Assembly: GCA_002633005.1 (NCBI GenBank)
Contig: NMRA01000183.1
Location: forward strand, 291,371 to 355,370
Length of the DNA: 64,000 bases
Direction: 5' to 3'
DNA from: Phoronis australis
Lineage: Eukaryota; Phoronida; Phoronidae
Shown: positions 36,357 through 47,015 of the stretch, one piece after another
Layout: every line of letters begins with the position of its first letter
Position numbering within the stretch: position 1 is the stretch's first letter
The notes under the pieces: model-generated
What the model was told of the DNA's origin: nothing
Seen by the model: the letters and a program-made list of their open reading frames with translations, nothing else
Database searches by the model: none
Translations under genes and position numbers: made by a program

Positions 36357-36631
36357 CTGAAACGCGTCAATGTAGATAGTATGAGAGTGGGACACTTGAA
36401 ATAACACACACTGTATCTTGTTGAAAGAAATTTTCAATACTTCCACTGCGTTTGTGGAGTTCATCAACGTAGGCATCTAGTGTGTACCATGGATTTGATT
36501 TTCATTGGTTTGGGACTGAGATTTGAAGATGGAATACAGAGTTAAGAGTCACGTCCATGGATTTCCCACCCCCTGAAATAGTTGAAAACAAAAAGTATAA
36601 AAACACATCGTTAATGATTCGAATGACTCAC

Positions 36632-36754
36632 GTTCACACTTTCCGTCGTATTTCACGTAACCCACCAAACATCGACATTGTTGGCTCGTGGTGTTGCAAA
36701 CTGCATTCACTGGGCACGTTCGTCCCCCAAATTCGCAGGGAACAGTCGATATCT
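36632..36754 (-). CDS. EGF-like exon, alpha type (duplication copy B)
   Basis: 123 bases, phase 1-1, acceptor 'gtactttgcag', donor GAAC|gtgagt. It encodes STVPCEFGGRTCPVNAVC and QQCRCLVGYVKYDGKCE. It is almost identical to the exon at 33322-33444, which points to recent duplication or gene conversion. Confidence 0.9.
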
Positions 36755-37359
36755 CTGCAAAGTACATGTGTGATTTACCAGCCACGACTATCCCAAGGTC
36801 AGTCGATGGCATTAACCAGCTAGGGACTCTGCCGACTCTTCAGAAAACGTGTTTGCCACTAGTCTAAAAGGAACACTTCCCCCCCTTTCTATAAAAGCAA
36901 GGCTCAATTACTCTCCTATTACGAGTACCACATCTATGTGTGATGAATGTTGTCTGCTTACACAAATAGGCAGAAACGTGTTCAAATGGAGGGCCGTGAC
37001 AACTCTGTACAAGTTGTGCTCGAACTAAAACCAGTTGGAATTCTCGTTTCATCAAAAAAGCAACTTTTGTTTGAGGCCCCTTATGGTTATGAAATTGATC
37101 TCAACGATCAAATTGTAGGTTTTTGCAGGATCTTCGAAAGAATTGATAGTTCTTGATTGCTTTACACCAAACACGCTGGCTTGTTACGGCGTGACACTTT
37201 ATGCGTCATTCATCGTCTCAGTAAATGACCAACTGTCACTTCTTCCCAACTCCATGGCAACACTTCCTAGCTGAGTAAATATCAAGCTGTCATCAATTCA
37301 TAGCGATAAGTGGTCAAAATAAAAAAGTTAGTTTCTTGGGCAGAACACCGGTTTACAAT

Positions 37360-38149
37360 GCCAGAAATTTGTAACATGCACTACTGCGCATGCGCTAAAC
37401 CTTGCCCGCAGCTCTCCATAAGAAACACACAAGAACAGGCTCAGGAATTTATAAGTGAGGGAGATAACAACACAATTTGCCGATAGCCTGTCGCGTAGAG
37501 TGTGTGTTAAGACTTGTTACTGCAAAATATCAGCGTAATTGGTGAAAAAGTTTCCACGTCTCTTGAAGTTTGAAGGTTGCCCCATTTAGGTCTATGTTAA
37601 CGATCGTCCGGAAGTCAATATTTGAGTGCATACACTGTAGCTCATTTTGAAGTCAAATTTGTGACCGAATTCCTTTTGCCATCGGATTTGCCGATAGCCT
37701 AGGTGGCTACCAGCAGTACTCGGAGGTTGCTGATTCAAGTTTCATGCTGTTTTTCGAAAAATAGGATTCCGCACTCAAATTTGTATTGGCAAACATCTGA
37801 AGATTAATAAAAACCACTTTGGCCAGCCCGCATTTAAGCCAATTGCAAACACACGCGGCTGCCGACGTTCAGTTCACTTTTGGTGGTTATGTTTACAAGT
37901 TAACAGATACTTGTGATCCCAATGCCCGAGCTAGCACTGTCATACTGTAGAATGTGGAATTCCAGAAATTCCAGATACTGTTATTGTAAACTTGACAAGT
38001 ATTGCTCTGCAGACTACATACTGACATCGAGCCCATGGTACCAGCGCCCAAGCTTCCTGACCTTTAACCTAACTATGCGTTGTTATGATTGATTAGGGAC
38101 ATAGCGCTAAGCGACGCCTAGCGAATCAAGAACGTTACAAATTTCTGGC
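37360..38149. mobile_element. 0.8-kb element with perfect 16-bp terminal inverted repeats
   Basis: GCCAGAAATTTGTAAC at 37360-37375 is matched exactly by its reverse complement GTTACAAATTTCTGGC at 38134-38149. The 790 bp between has no long open frame. No clear target duplication is visible at the immediate flanks, so the superfamily is undetermined. It lies in the intron between the beta exon at 38297 and the alpha exon at 36754. Confidence 0.55.
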
Positions 38150-38296
38150 GTTGACAGACTCGTTTTTAACTGACACCGAAATTCTTGCCCGTTTCAGTGC
38201 TCTGAGTGTTGGCGTTTTCTGGGTTATGTATATTCATTGTATTCTGAAGATTTAGTGATAAACATTAAAAAGTGTTCTGAGTGTTCCTTGACTTAC

Positions 38297-38419
38297 CTTC
38301 GCATGTGCCATTGTACAACACGTATCCAGATTTGCAGTCGCACGTCCTTGTTTTAGTGATACAAACTTTTGGTGAAGGGCATTTTAGGCCTCCCGACTCG
38401 CATGCAACCATAGACTCAG
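38297..38419 (-). CDS. EGF-like exon, beta type
   Basis: 123 bases, phase 1-1, acceptor 'cttctgtttcag', donor GAAG|gtaagt. It encodes SMVACESGGLKCPSPKVC and TRTCDCKSGYVLYNGTCE. VAC replaces the usual VPC before Cys 1, as in the exon at 42879-43001, which suggests that these two are close relatives. Confidence 0.9.
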
Positions 38420-38517
38420 CTGAAACAGAAGCAGGCACCAGTGAAGATAACACAAATAGACGATCTTGCACTGCCATGCGAAACATTTCCAAACATAAAC
38501 CTGCTGGAATACTTTAA

Positions 38518-39827
38518 AGGCGAAGGCAACCTTTTTCATGTCACTTTTACCAAAACTAAGGTTCGTTGATTGTCCCAGACACATTTTTCACTTAATTACA
38601 ACTTTTCGTAATTTGATTAATTTCTCGTCCTCTACTCTGGAAGTGACGTTTTGGGAGGGAAGAGTTTCGCTCCAATTTCTTTTCATTATAGTCTGACTGA
38701 GGGAGCTGCCGAGTCAGTCATTGTTCTACCTTGTTTGTGATAAGTTCGGTCGTCGTTTGCTTTTGTTTACAAGTCATTCCACATTCCACGCTGTTGCTGC
38801 GTGCCGGGATGTACTCATTATTGTCTCACACGCGCTTTGGGTACCTTGTGCAGCTTTCCGAAGGATGACACACTTCGCCGTACTTCGCTAACTCGTTTCA
38901 TGTGAAGAACGCAGTGCTACCCGTCCACGCAACGTACAAGGCAGTGGAGGGTTACCGAGTGTGTGGCAAGCATTTTCTGCCTTCAGATTATGACAGATAT
39001 GTACGCTGAATTGATGAAGGTCCCTGCAACACAACGGCTGAAGAAGGGTACCATACCGTCGCTGTTGATTCCCGGCAGTGCCCCCTCGCCAACCCCGAGG
39101 AGTGCGTTTTTGAAGCGAGACGCCTCGCGAGCTGTGGCCACTATATACAGTGACTGGAGGCACTTCATCTACAGTCACCCGTGCCTCCGAACGTACCCCC
39201 ATTGCGTGCAATTCCGGGAACTAGCAGTGATTCGCCCTGTGCTGTTGTCTCTAGCCCAGAGCCTGTAAGCAGCCCTGCAGCGATGTTGAGTAGTGGGAGT
39301 GAATACAGGCTCAGTTCGACACCCAGTGAAGAGGACAGTTCGTCATCTAATGAAGAGATCGGTGAGCCTAAGTTTGATAAGTTTATTGTGGACTTGTATT
39401 GGAGCTATTTGGAAGGTGCTAGGTGTGTGGCGAGGGAGTCACACGGCGGGATGTAAGCAGTTCGGGTGCTCAGATCACCCTCCAGTGGGAGTGTGTCGCG
39501 GGACACTCGGGCAAGTGGGACAGTTCTTCCTCTGTACGTGAGACGATAATGAGTACACCCCAGTGCGCAGCAACAGCGTGGAATGTTGACTGACTCATAA
39601 GCAAAAGCAAACGACGACCGAACTTATCACAACCGAGGTAAAACAATGACTGACTCGACTGCTTTCACAGTCACACTATATGAAAAGAAATAGGCGAGAA
39701 ATTCTTGCCTCCCAAAATGTTACTTCCGGAGTAGACGAAAAGCAGTAAATACGTGAAAAATATGCCTGGGATAATCAACGAACCTTATTTTTGCTAAAAA
39801 TGACATGAAAAATGGTTGCCTTCGCCT
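38518..39827 (+). mobile_element. Kolobok-like DNA transposon, internally deleted, TTAA target site
   Basis: The element starts AGGCGAAGGCAACC directly after TTAA (38514-38517) and ends GGTTGCCTTCGCCT directly before TTAA (39828-39831). The ends are about 300-bp inverted repeats: 38518-38845 pairs imperfectly with 39535-39827 (shared AAGGTTCGTTGATT, GTCAGTCATTGTT, GATAAGTTCGGTCGTCGTTT). Between them, split over frames, is the end of a THAP domain (YRVCGKHFLPSDYDRYVR, then LKKGTIPSLL), an acidic Ser-rich stretch and VSSSGAQITLQWECVAGH with a KW after it, a motif seen in THAP-containing transposases. The TTAA duplication plus THAP domain fit the Kolobok superfamily. The catalytic core is missing, so the copy is non-autonomous. 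Confidence 0.78.
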
Positions 39828-40868
39828 TTAATCTAATATACGAATAGACCAATCAAGTTTTTGATTTAAGATATTTCCCTCCAAATTCCTCCAATCTTAA
39901 AGCGTGCAGAGCTAGGTCAGAGGCTTCCTGCAAAGTGCTAAATCGGGACATTTTACGTACAGCCAGGACTTAATGGAGGCTGCGGTAAAAGACCAGTCAT
40001 GTCAAACCACACCAGTCATTATGGGACAAATTTAGTGCTTCGGTCACATGAAACTTCCGAAGAAGATCCGATAACCTTTAATCTGACAAATGTTACATCA
40101 GCCAACAGAAGGGTAATTATCTTGAACAGTTCCCAGGTCGGTTCTTGCGCCACAAATCACCAAACGCTATGTCCAACAGATACATGTACGACCAAAAACT
40201 GTCCTACATGTATCACTATATGGATCGGGATGAAACTGAACGGGCGGTATAGGCTGAACATTGACCGACATGTAACCAAGGTATACAACATGCTTTTGTT
40301 TCCTAATGCTTTTTATCTCTGATGGCAACAACTAATTGTACAGTAAAGCAGCCAATGAAAACAGGAAACGGAACCAATTTTGGGTCAAATAGTACTAACG
40401 GGGTTTATTATCCATGCACTGTGGAAGCCGAAACTATTTTTTTCGTTAACGTCGTGTCTGGACTGTCAGGCTTCAAACATCCCTAGAAAGCAAGGTGCGG
40501 AAATTAAGGTCGGGAACTACAGTTTATTCCGGAAGTATGAGATTTGACAACGGGTATGAGATTCTTTTGCTGCGCATATAAGAGGGTGCGCACATGGACG
40601 TTAGATTGGCATTGCCGTGGACTGGAGTTTGGGGAACGAATCTGAATTTCTATGGAGCCGGTTCCACTAACTGTGCAAAGCGAGCGTACACAAGGAAACA
40701 TTCTTTAATAGCGTGTTGAAGACGTGAAAAATACCCCTGCATTAACTTTATAGAAGTATGCACAACGTAGTTCTTAAACTACACAATTGCCATCTAGCAA
40801 CAAGGCGACTACTTCATCGTGTCCGAATAAGCGGTCGATACCTTGAGGTAGAATTGTCTCTCACTTAC

Positions 40869-40991
40869 GTTCACAGTTTCCTTTGTATTTCACATAATCC
40901 TCCAAGCATCGGCATTCTTTCCTTGTGGTGTTGCAAACTCCGTTTACTGGACAATTTCTTCCTCCAAACTCACACGGAACAATCCATATAT
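40869..40991 (-). CDS. EGF-like exon, alpha type
   Basis: 123 bases, phase 1-1, acceptor 'gtacttcgcag', donor GAAC|gtaagt. It encodes WIVPCEFGGRNCPVNGVC and KECRCLEDYVKYKGNCE. The Gly after Cys 5 that EGF folds normally carry is Asp here (EDY for VGY), a mild departure. Confidence 0.88.
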
Positions 40992-41652
40992 CTGCGAAGT
41001 ACATCATGTTTTGTGAAAAGTGATGGATGACCTATTGCGGACGTTCTCATCCGTTTAGAAGACTTGCTAATTTGTAAGAAAACGTTTTGGGCACTAGTTT
41101 AAACCGAGCTCTTCGACATTCAAGAACACCACGCTGAACTTGACACAGGTCTTGCACACATAAGGTCAACATTACGAACAACACATGTACTGTAGCAGTA
41201 GAAAGCGGGTAACACTGTCGCCCACATCCGATTTTTGGGCAAAAGGTTTGGACGTTGTATACTTAAATGGTTTTCTTTTAAAATTAAAACTTAGAGATGG
41301 ACAGTTCTTATGACAAATATTAGATGTTGTGAGAAACGTTTTTAATGAGGTGACCCAGAAAAAATGGTTCACCTTTAACAGAAATCAGAATGTTTAAAAG
41401 TCGCTTCATAGGGCAAACGACAGTTTATTATTGTTGAGTGAGATGGAATCCGTAATCTAATCAACTTTAACCACAGATACAAAACAAAAAACACCATATC
41501 TAGGCATTGTTACATGTATTAAGATACGTGAATCACTGGCTTATATTGTTCTGCAGTAGAAAATGGCCCGCAAGGAAGTCGACGGTGGTGTCATTTCAAA
41601 TTTGACAATGTTACCCGCTCAAAGTCTTGAGGGGAAAATTACAATGCACGTG

Positions 41653-42085
41653 CCAAGATTTTCCGTAGATATGCCCATTGGCGTGTAGTAAGAAAATGAA
41701 AAATTCCAGGCGTTTTAGTAACACCGAATAAACTCCTGGACGTTTATTCTAAAAAAGGGGGCGTGTAAACGAAAATTTATAGTATTCATTAATGGGTTTC
41801 CTGCTTTTGACATGTTTTACTTAAGACTTTTTCAAAATTATATGTTAAGAAATGCATAGTCCAAGAAGCATAGTCCGCGAACACTGTGTTCGTTTTAAGA
41901 TATAATAAATGCTCTACAAACTGAATTTGTTACTAAAAGTTGACTGACTCCGTCTGAGTGGGTTTTTATGAAGAAATTTGCAGGAGTAACGCCTCACTAT
42001 CTCGACACTTGACACCAGAAGTTGTATCACCAAATAAACGCCCATGGGCGTTTCATCGGGTGGGCTTATCATCGGAAATTCCCGG
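41653..42085 (-). mobile_element. TA-flanked MITE, copy 2 of 3 (inverted)
   Basis: Reverse orientation relative to the copies at 9534 and 56096. Ends are CCAAGATTTTCCGTAG and CGGAAATTCCCGG followed by TTA. Internal phrases (accaaataaacgcccatggg, cactatctcgacacttgaca) match the others in reverse complement. The central part has diverged more. Confidence 0.65.
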
Positions 42086-42878
42086 TTAGAACACGAAATT
42101 AGTGAGCCGGAACAAGACTATTCCTATACAACGACAAATTTAGACATAATTTTAATGATATTTCACATCTGCGTTCCTATGGAGACACTCGGACAATTGC
42201 TATGTTTTCTTTGCTTGTGCGGTATGCGGGGAGCAGAGGGTAAAGTTTTTCCAGGCACTCGAACAATACCCCAATGTTTAAAAAATATTCAGATCTTCCT
42301 CAAATATATTACACTTTTTCTAAATGGATGTACATAACTCGATGAAAATAATGTTTTATTCGAAATAGTATCAAAATTTCTTTTTAATATCAAAGTTCTT
42401 TGTGTGAGTCGATAAGACTGTATACATGTAAAATAAGTTATTGTGTATGACAAGGGTTTATTTATATTTGTAATTGTTTGTAATTGTAATGTTAACAATA
42501 GTTTTTTAATTTATATATTTGTGTTTAATTGTATATAGATTTCTTTGCGTTTATTCAACCCAGATACAACGCTTCTTGGCACTTTCTGGGCATGTATATT
42601 AATTAAACTGAATATTTCATAATAAACATCTAAAAAATCTGAAAATAGAAACCCAAAAATTGCTTACCCCACACCATTGGACGTAGGGCCTTTCTTTCAC
42701 AGAAGCACCGCGTTTGCACACGGTCTTCACGCGTGCGCTGTCTTCGGAGTTTAAATGTGCCGATACCTAGTTCAGACAGATTTATTGTGCATCTGTACAT
42801 TTTGTTTTCACATTTAATTGAATGTAACCAAGATATTTACACCTGTGTCCATGCTAAGCATTGACTGCCTTGGCTTAC

Positions 42879-43001
42879 CTTTACATGTGTCATTGTAAAT
42901 CACGTAACCCGATATACAGTCGCATGTCCTGGCTTTAGAATTGCACACTTTAAGTGAAGGGCATTTCAATCCACCCGACTCGCACGCAACCATTGACTCG
43001 G
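42879..43001 (-). CDS. EGF-like exon, beta type
   Basis: 123 bases, phase 1-1, acceptor 'cgtgtttcag', donor AAAG|gtaagc. It encodes SMVACESGGLKCPSLKVC and ARTCDCISGYVIYNDTCK, six cysteines. It closely resembles the beta exon at 38297-38419. Confidence 0.88.
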
Positions 43002-44458
43002 CTGAAACACGAGCAGACACTTGTGAATTAAGATATTGGAAAAGCCGGGCGCTTCAAATAATGTTCGTAAAACAAGTAATGCTATCACAACGCATCCTAC
43101 TACCTCCCCGCGTTTATCGAAATCTCAGTAAGGGAGCTCAAGACGAGGCTGAAATCAGACCCAGACAAAGGCGAAGACATTCCTATTCGCGCGTGATGTT
43201 GATGAACTGCGAGTCGAACTTTGGTAAGAGGGCTAGAAGTGTTGTGTGTTGTTTGAGGAACTCAAAAAGGGCAAGTGCCGGGTTGAATTAATCAAGGTTG
43301 TCGTTTGGTCCTTGGGTCAGGACGCGCGAATCGTCTAGATTGTTTAAATATATAGAACGCGATGCTGTCGAGCAGGACGGTTGGTGAGAAGTGAGTTACT
43401 AAATCGTAAATATTTTTGATCTGAGCAGATTTGACGCTATTTTTGGAATGACTGTATGTCAAAGTTTAGGGAACTCATTACTTAACCTATTTCCATCATG
43501 ACAACTTCTGAGATAAAAACAGTGTTCGCACTACGAATCAGTAGAAACATTGACCCAAAATGTTAATTATTTGTTTGAAAACGTGAATTTCCAACAATTC
43601 TCATACAAAGGTATTTGATAACAACAACTTAGGAAATATCTATAACACGCCGGCCGAATATTTGTTCTAGTGAGAGTCTGGGTCTCAACGCATTGCATTG
43701 TTTTGATGTCGGGCCATCTTCACGCAAGAAGCGTGTGAACGCATTTTTGTTTGGTATAGATGTACATAACAAAATGGTTAATTTCGGTGCATAAAGAGTG
43801 TATTAATTCCGCAGTCAAGAACAATAGCAATAACACCGTATGCAATTCTGGTTTGGTTTTGAGGCTTCTGCATACTACAGATCATAATCAACATCGGGTT
43901 GAAATATCGGGATGGTATCAGCCAGTCGTTGACCTATATGTGACCAAGGCCTTCAATGTGTTTTTTCCGACTGATTGTTTCATTTCCCTGGTGACAGAAA
44001 CGCGTTGTGGCAACAAAGCAAGATTCATAACTAATTTGGATAGAATCACCGAAAGAGGTCTCTAAACCGTGGATGCAAATTACTTGTATGAAATTGGTTT
44101 TATTTGAGTCAGTTACCATCGCGGCTGGACTGTCAGACCTCGAAGGTCGGAGTGAGTTCGGCAACAAACTGGACTATCTCTGGAAAACAAGTCCAGGTTC
44201 TGAAACTTGATTTCTCCGGGGCATGATTTCAAGGGGAATGGAGTATTTCCGGTGGGTTTTCGGAGTTTCGGGGCGCCAGTGTTGAGTTGGTGCCGCTGGC
44301 TTTACTTAGTATTTACCGACCAAAGGATTTGTTTCAAAGCTGTAGTTCAGAGAATCGGCCATGGAAAGTATTCCCTGGAAAAGGCGAAAAAACAATATAG
44401 AGACTGTTTTCTCGCAGTATGACAAAACAGCTACCCTACAAGTTACAACCTCACTTAC

Positions 44459-44581
44459 GTTCACACTTCCCGTTGTATTTCAGATAACCCACTTTACACT
44501 TGCATTCCTTCCTTGTCGTGTTGCAAACTTCATTTACTGGACACTTCCTTCCTCCAGAGCTGCATGGTACAACCCATATGT
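44459..44581 (-). CDS. EGF-like exon, alpha type
   Basis: 123 bases, phase 1-1, acceptor 'gatttttttag', donor GAAC|gtaagt. It encodes WVVPCSSGGRKCPVNEVC and KECKCKVGYLKYNGKCE. It is the alpha partner of the beta exon at 42879-43001, from which it is separated by 1.46 kb. Confidence 0.9.
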
Positions 44582-44606
44582 CTAAAAAAATCCATTCATG
44601 TATTAA

Positions 44607-44944
44607 TCACGACTCAGGCTGATACTGTACATATTTCGACATAGACATGCATTGCACCCAGAAGCGCACCATGGGAACGTCCCGGTTGCATTCAAGCATA
44701 TCCCTCGTAAGTGTTTTCTCATCCACCATCATGAAAGTACAATCGGACATAATTTTGCTAAAAAAATACTTTATTGTAAGAGGACTGTCCCTTATTACAC
44801 AACGAGAATCTAATGTCACGTTATTTACCACAGTATCGCAGTTTTCGCCAAGCACTTTTGTAGCCTCGTTTTTGCGCCTTTGGATTTCCTCTTGAGATTT
44901 GTTGTTGTATTCCTCACAGTTTTTTTCCAGCTGCATTACCCTAT
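44607..44944 (-). CDS. Unassigned open frame, possible alternative terminal exon
   Basis: A minus-strand open frame of about 110 codons ends in TGA at 44607-44609, only 25 bases before the acceptor of the next EGF exon. Possible acceptor 'ggtaatgcag' near 44927. The translation has ordinary composition and seven cysteines: LEKNCEEYNNKSQEEIQR, a basic coiled-coil-like start, then NCDTVVNNVTLDSRCVIR and MLECNRDVPMVRFWVQC. I recognise no family. It could be an alternative 3' end of the EGF gene, a retained gene fragment or chance. Confidence 0.25.
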
Positions 44945-44959
44945 CCGCCCTTACAACGT

Positions 44960-45180
44960 CAACGAAATAATACAGTAGTGTTGTGGACTGCAGCTCCGAC
45001 CGGGAGACACTTGAATAAAGTTGACAAACATCCGTTGATGCGTGATGTTAGTTCGGTTTCCGACATGACTTCTAAACGTGTGCCTCACACCCCAAAACAA
45101 GGCCAATGAGAACAACGCGCTTTCTTACCTCCATGACAAACGAGAGTTCTATTGCGGTGTACTCCGGGACGGCCCTAGTT
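44960..45180 (+). pseudogene. Decayed THAP-like fragment, second copy
   Basis: Nucleotide similarity to 2655-2860: GTTGTGGACTGCAGCTCCGAC against GCTGTGGGCTGCAACTCCGAC, AAGTTGACAAACATCCGTTGATGCGTGAT against the matching 'aaactgaacaaaaacccgtggatgcgtgat', and 'gcgctttcttacctccatgacaaa' against 'gcgctttcttatctccgggacaaa'. Reading frame is lost. The two copies show the THAP fragment is a dispersed repeat. Confidence 0.6.
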
Positions 45181-45712
45181 TAGTGTTCTGCATCCGATGC
45201 TTTTTCTATGTCATTATTTCATACTTGCCAAAATACAACCTAAAATACAACTTGCAAGGTGTGGATTTAGAGGGGCATAAGGCTCGGCTTTGCTACAAAT
45301 CTGTACAAATGCATTTGCTTGCTGTCTGGGAACGTTTGGTCCAGTTGTCCTCGACCATTAATACTAACGTAAAACAGAACCGACATGCCGATTTCGGGCT
45401 TCCGGCAACGTTTCACATTCGACGGTTGCAGTCTGCATTGAAACAGACTAGATTACCTTGGTATTTACTGAGTAACTCGATCTTAAAGGTTGATTTACAT
45501 GTACATGCTGTTAATTATGCTAAAGGTAACGCACAGCCGTAAAAATGGTACTCATCTATCGATTCATTCTGCAGCCGTATTTATAAATAACTTGCAACTT
45601 ACTGCGAACTGAAAACAAAAAATTGCATATATATGACCTCTACTCTGATGACTTACCTCACGGGTCTAAATAACCCCACTGTAAATCCACAACACCACGT
45701 CACAGCACTTAC

Positions 45713-45802
45713 TGGACATGGTTCGGTGATTTGTAGGGGACCATTCGCAACAAATTTCGTTGTTAAAAACACATTGACGCATTTGCGCTGTATGCTGACA
45801 AG
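45713..45802 (-). other. Possible small Cys-rich exon, phase 1-1
   Basis: A 90-base minus-strand stretch between AG (after 'tctgag') and a consensus donor CCA|gtaagt. Phase 1 at both ends, it would add ACQHTAQMRQCVFNN and EICCEWSPTNHRTMS with four cysteines to the EGF protein. The acceptor has a poor pyrimidine tract, and the sequence is not an EGF domain. Weak candidate. Confidence 0.2.
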
Positions 45803-46015
45803 CTCTCAGATATGACATGTGGTCTGCGACACGATAGTATTACAACGGACCCGACAAACTACACCATAACGTTCTGCCTCGCTTTAAGTTGTGAACCGAG
45901 TGAAGGACGTCCTGAGAGTACAGTAACTCTGCACGGTTATTACCTGTGTTGTTACGTTTGAAATAAAGAGTGACTAGTTTAAGACAGGCTGTTACTTGCC
46001 TTTAGCTTGGCTTAC

Positions 46016-46138
46016 CTTCACATTTGCCTTTATGTATTATATATCCGGGTTTACAGTCACATGTCCTTGTTTTTGTGTTACATACTTTTGATGAAGAGCA
46101 TTTCAATCCACCCGTCTCACATGGAACCGTCGATTCAT
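46016..46138 (-). CDS. EGF-like exon, beta type
   Basis: 123 bases, phase 1-1, acceptor 'acgtctttcag', donor GAAG|gtaagc. It encodes STVPCETGGLKCSSSKVC and TRTCDCKPGYIIHKGKCE. It is the first beta exon in transcription order, and pairs with the alpha exon at 46616-46738. Confidence 0.9.
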
Positions 46139-46615
46139 CTGAAAGACGTTAAAATCCGTAGGTCTGCGCTAATTTCGTGTTTCCTGCGTAATTCACAGTC
46201 ACTCGAATCTCCCAAACAGCACAGTGCCTCATAACCAAACATAATGTTGTTGCAAGTGGTGGAAACTAGGAACACTTAGGCCTAGTCTCAAGGGAATGAG
46301 ACCGCAGAAATTATAAGTGTTGTCTTTCAAATAATATGGAAAGACGCACACTTACATGTACATATATAAACTGATGAATTACCGCACTTTGTAACGACAC
46401 CATTTCCAAAGTATGAACTCGTCTTTTGTTGTTAGTTGACCACACCGTAGTGGTGATCATATTCAAATCCAATATTGCAACAGTAGGATTCAGATGATTT
46501 GTCTAGTACCAGGCTTATTGAAAGGTGCACTGGAAATCTACGCTTATTGTCAACGTTTCACTCTTTAAAAAGTAAATCATTCCCCTTAACCGAATACACT
46601 AACAGGATCACGTAC

Positions 46616-46738
46616 GTGTACACGTCCCATTGTATCTGATATATCCAGCTTTACACTTGCATTGCTTCTGAGTCGTATTGCACACTGAAGACACCGGACA
46701 TTTCATCCCTCCCAGCTCACATGGTAACGTCCAAACCT
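46616..46738 (-). CDS. EGF-like exon, alpha type
   Basis: 123 bases, phase 1-1, acceptor 'aattattgcag', donor ACAC|gtacgt. It encodes WTLPCELGGMKCPVSSVC and KQCKCKAGYIRYNGTCT. It is the first alpha exon of the alternating array in transcription order. Confidence 0.88.
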
Positions 46739-46892
46739 CTGCAATAATTTAAACAAAATATGGCAGCTATATTAGATTACAACAGCTTTGGCAATTAAAG
46801 TGTACGATTGCCTTGAAATACATTTTAGCGCAGAACTATGCATTATCAGTAGCGACAGTTCACAGCATCATTCTTGGTCGCTATTCACTTAC

Positions 46893-47015
46893 CTGTGCAT
46901 TCGTCGTGAAACACGACATATCCCGCCTTGCAAACACACATTTTTGAGTTGATATTGCAACCAGCATTCTCTGGACAACTTTGGCCTCCAGATTCGCAGG
47001 GTACCGTCGTCACAT
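46893..47015 (-). CDS. EGF-like exon
   Basis: 123 bases, phase 1-1, acceptor 'ctaacttttag', donor ACAG|gtaagt. It encodes TTVPCESGGQSCPENAGC and KMCVCKAGYVVFHDEC. It lies just downstream of the 7.1-kb intron that carries the complete gypsy element. Confidence 0.88.

Larger units (their letters stand above)
35842..36875. repeat. Intragenic duplication, copy B (uninterrupted)
   Basis: Matches 30880-33560 apart from the non-LTR insertion there. It carries beta exon 36234-36356 and alpha exon 36632-36754 with a 275-bp intron between them. The pre-insertion sequence is preserved here at 36160-36200. Confidence 0.85.

Noticed and set aside
32877-36875. Copies A and B as an assembly error
   Set aside because: The copies differ by many point changes and by the non-LTR insertion, so they are real paralogous segments unless alleles were wrongly joined.
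39999-40322. 108-codon + strand open frame with several Cys and Asn
   Set aside because: Part of the segment resembles intron DNA near 43760-44065 within the duplicated EGF units, where the frame is not conserved; likely intron sequence.
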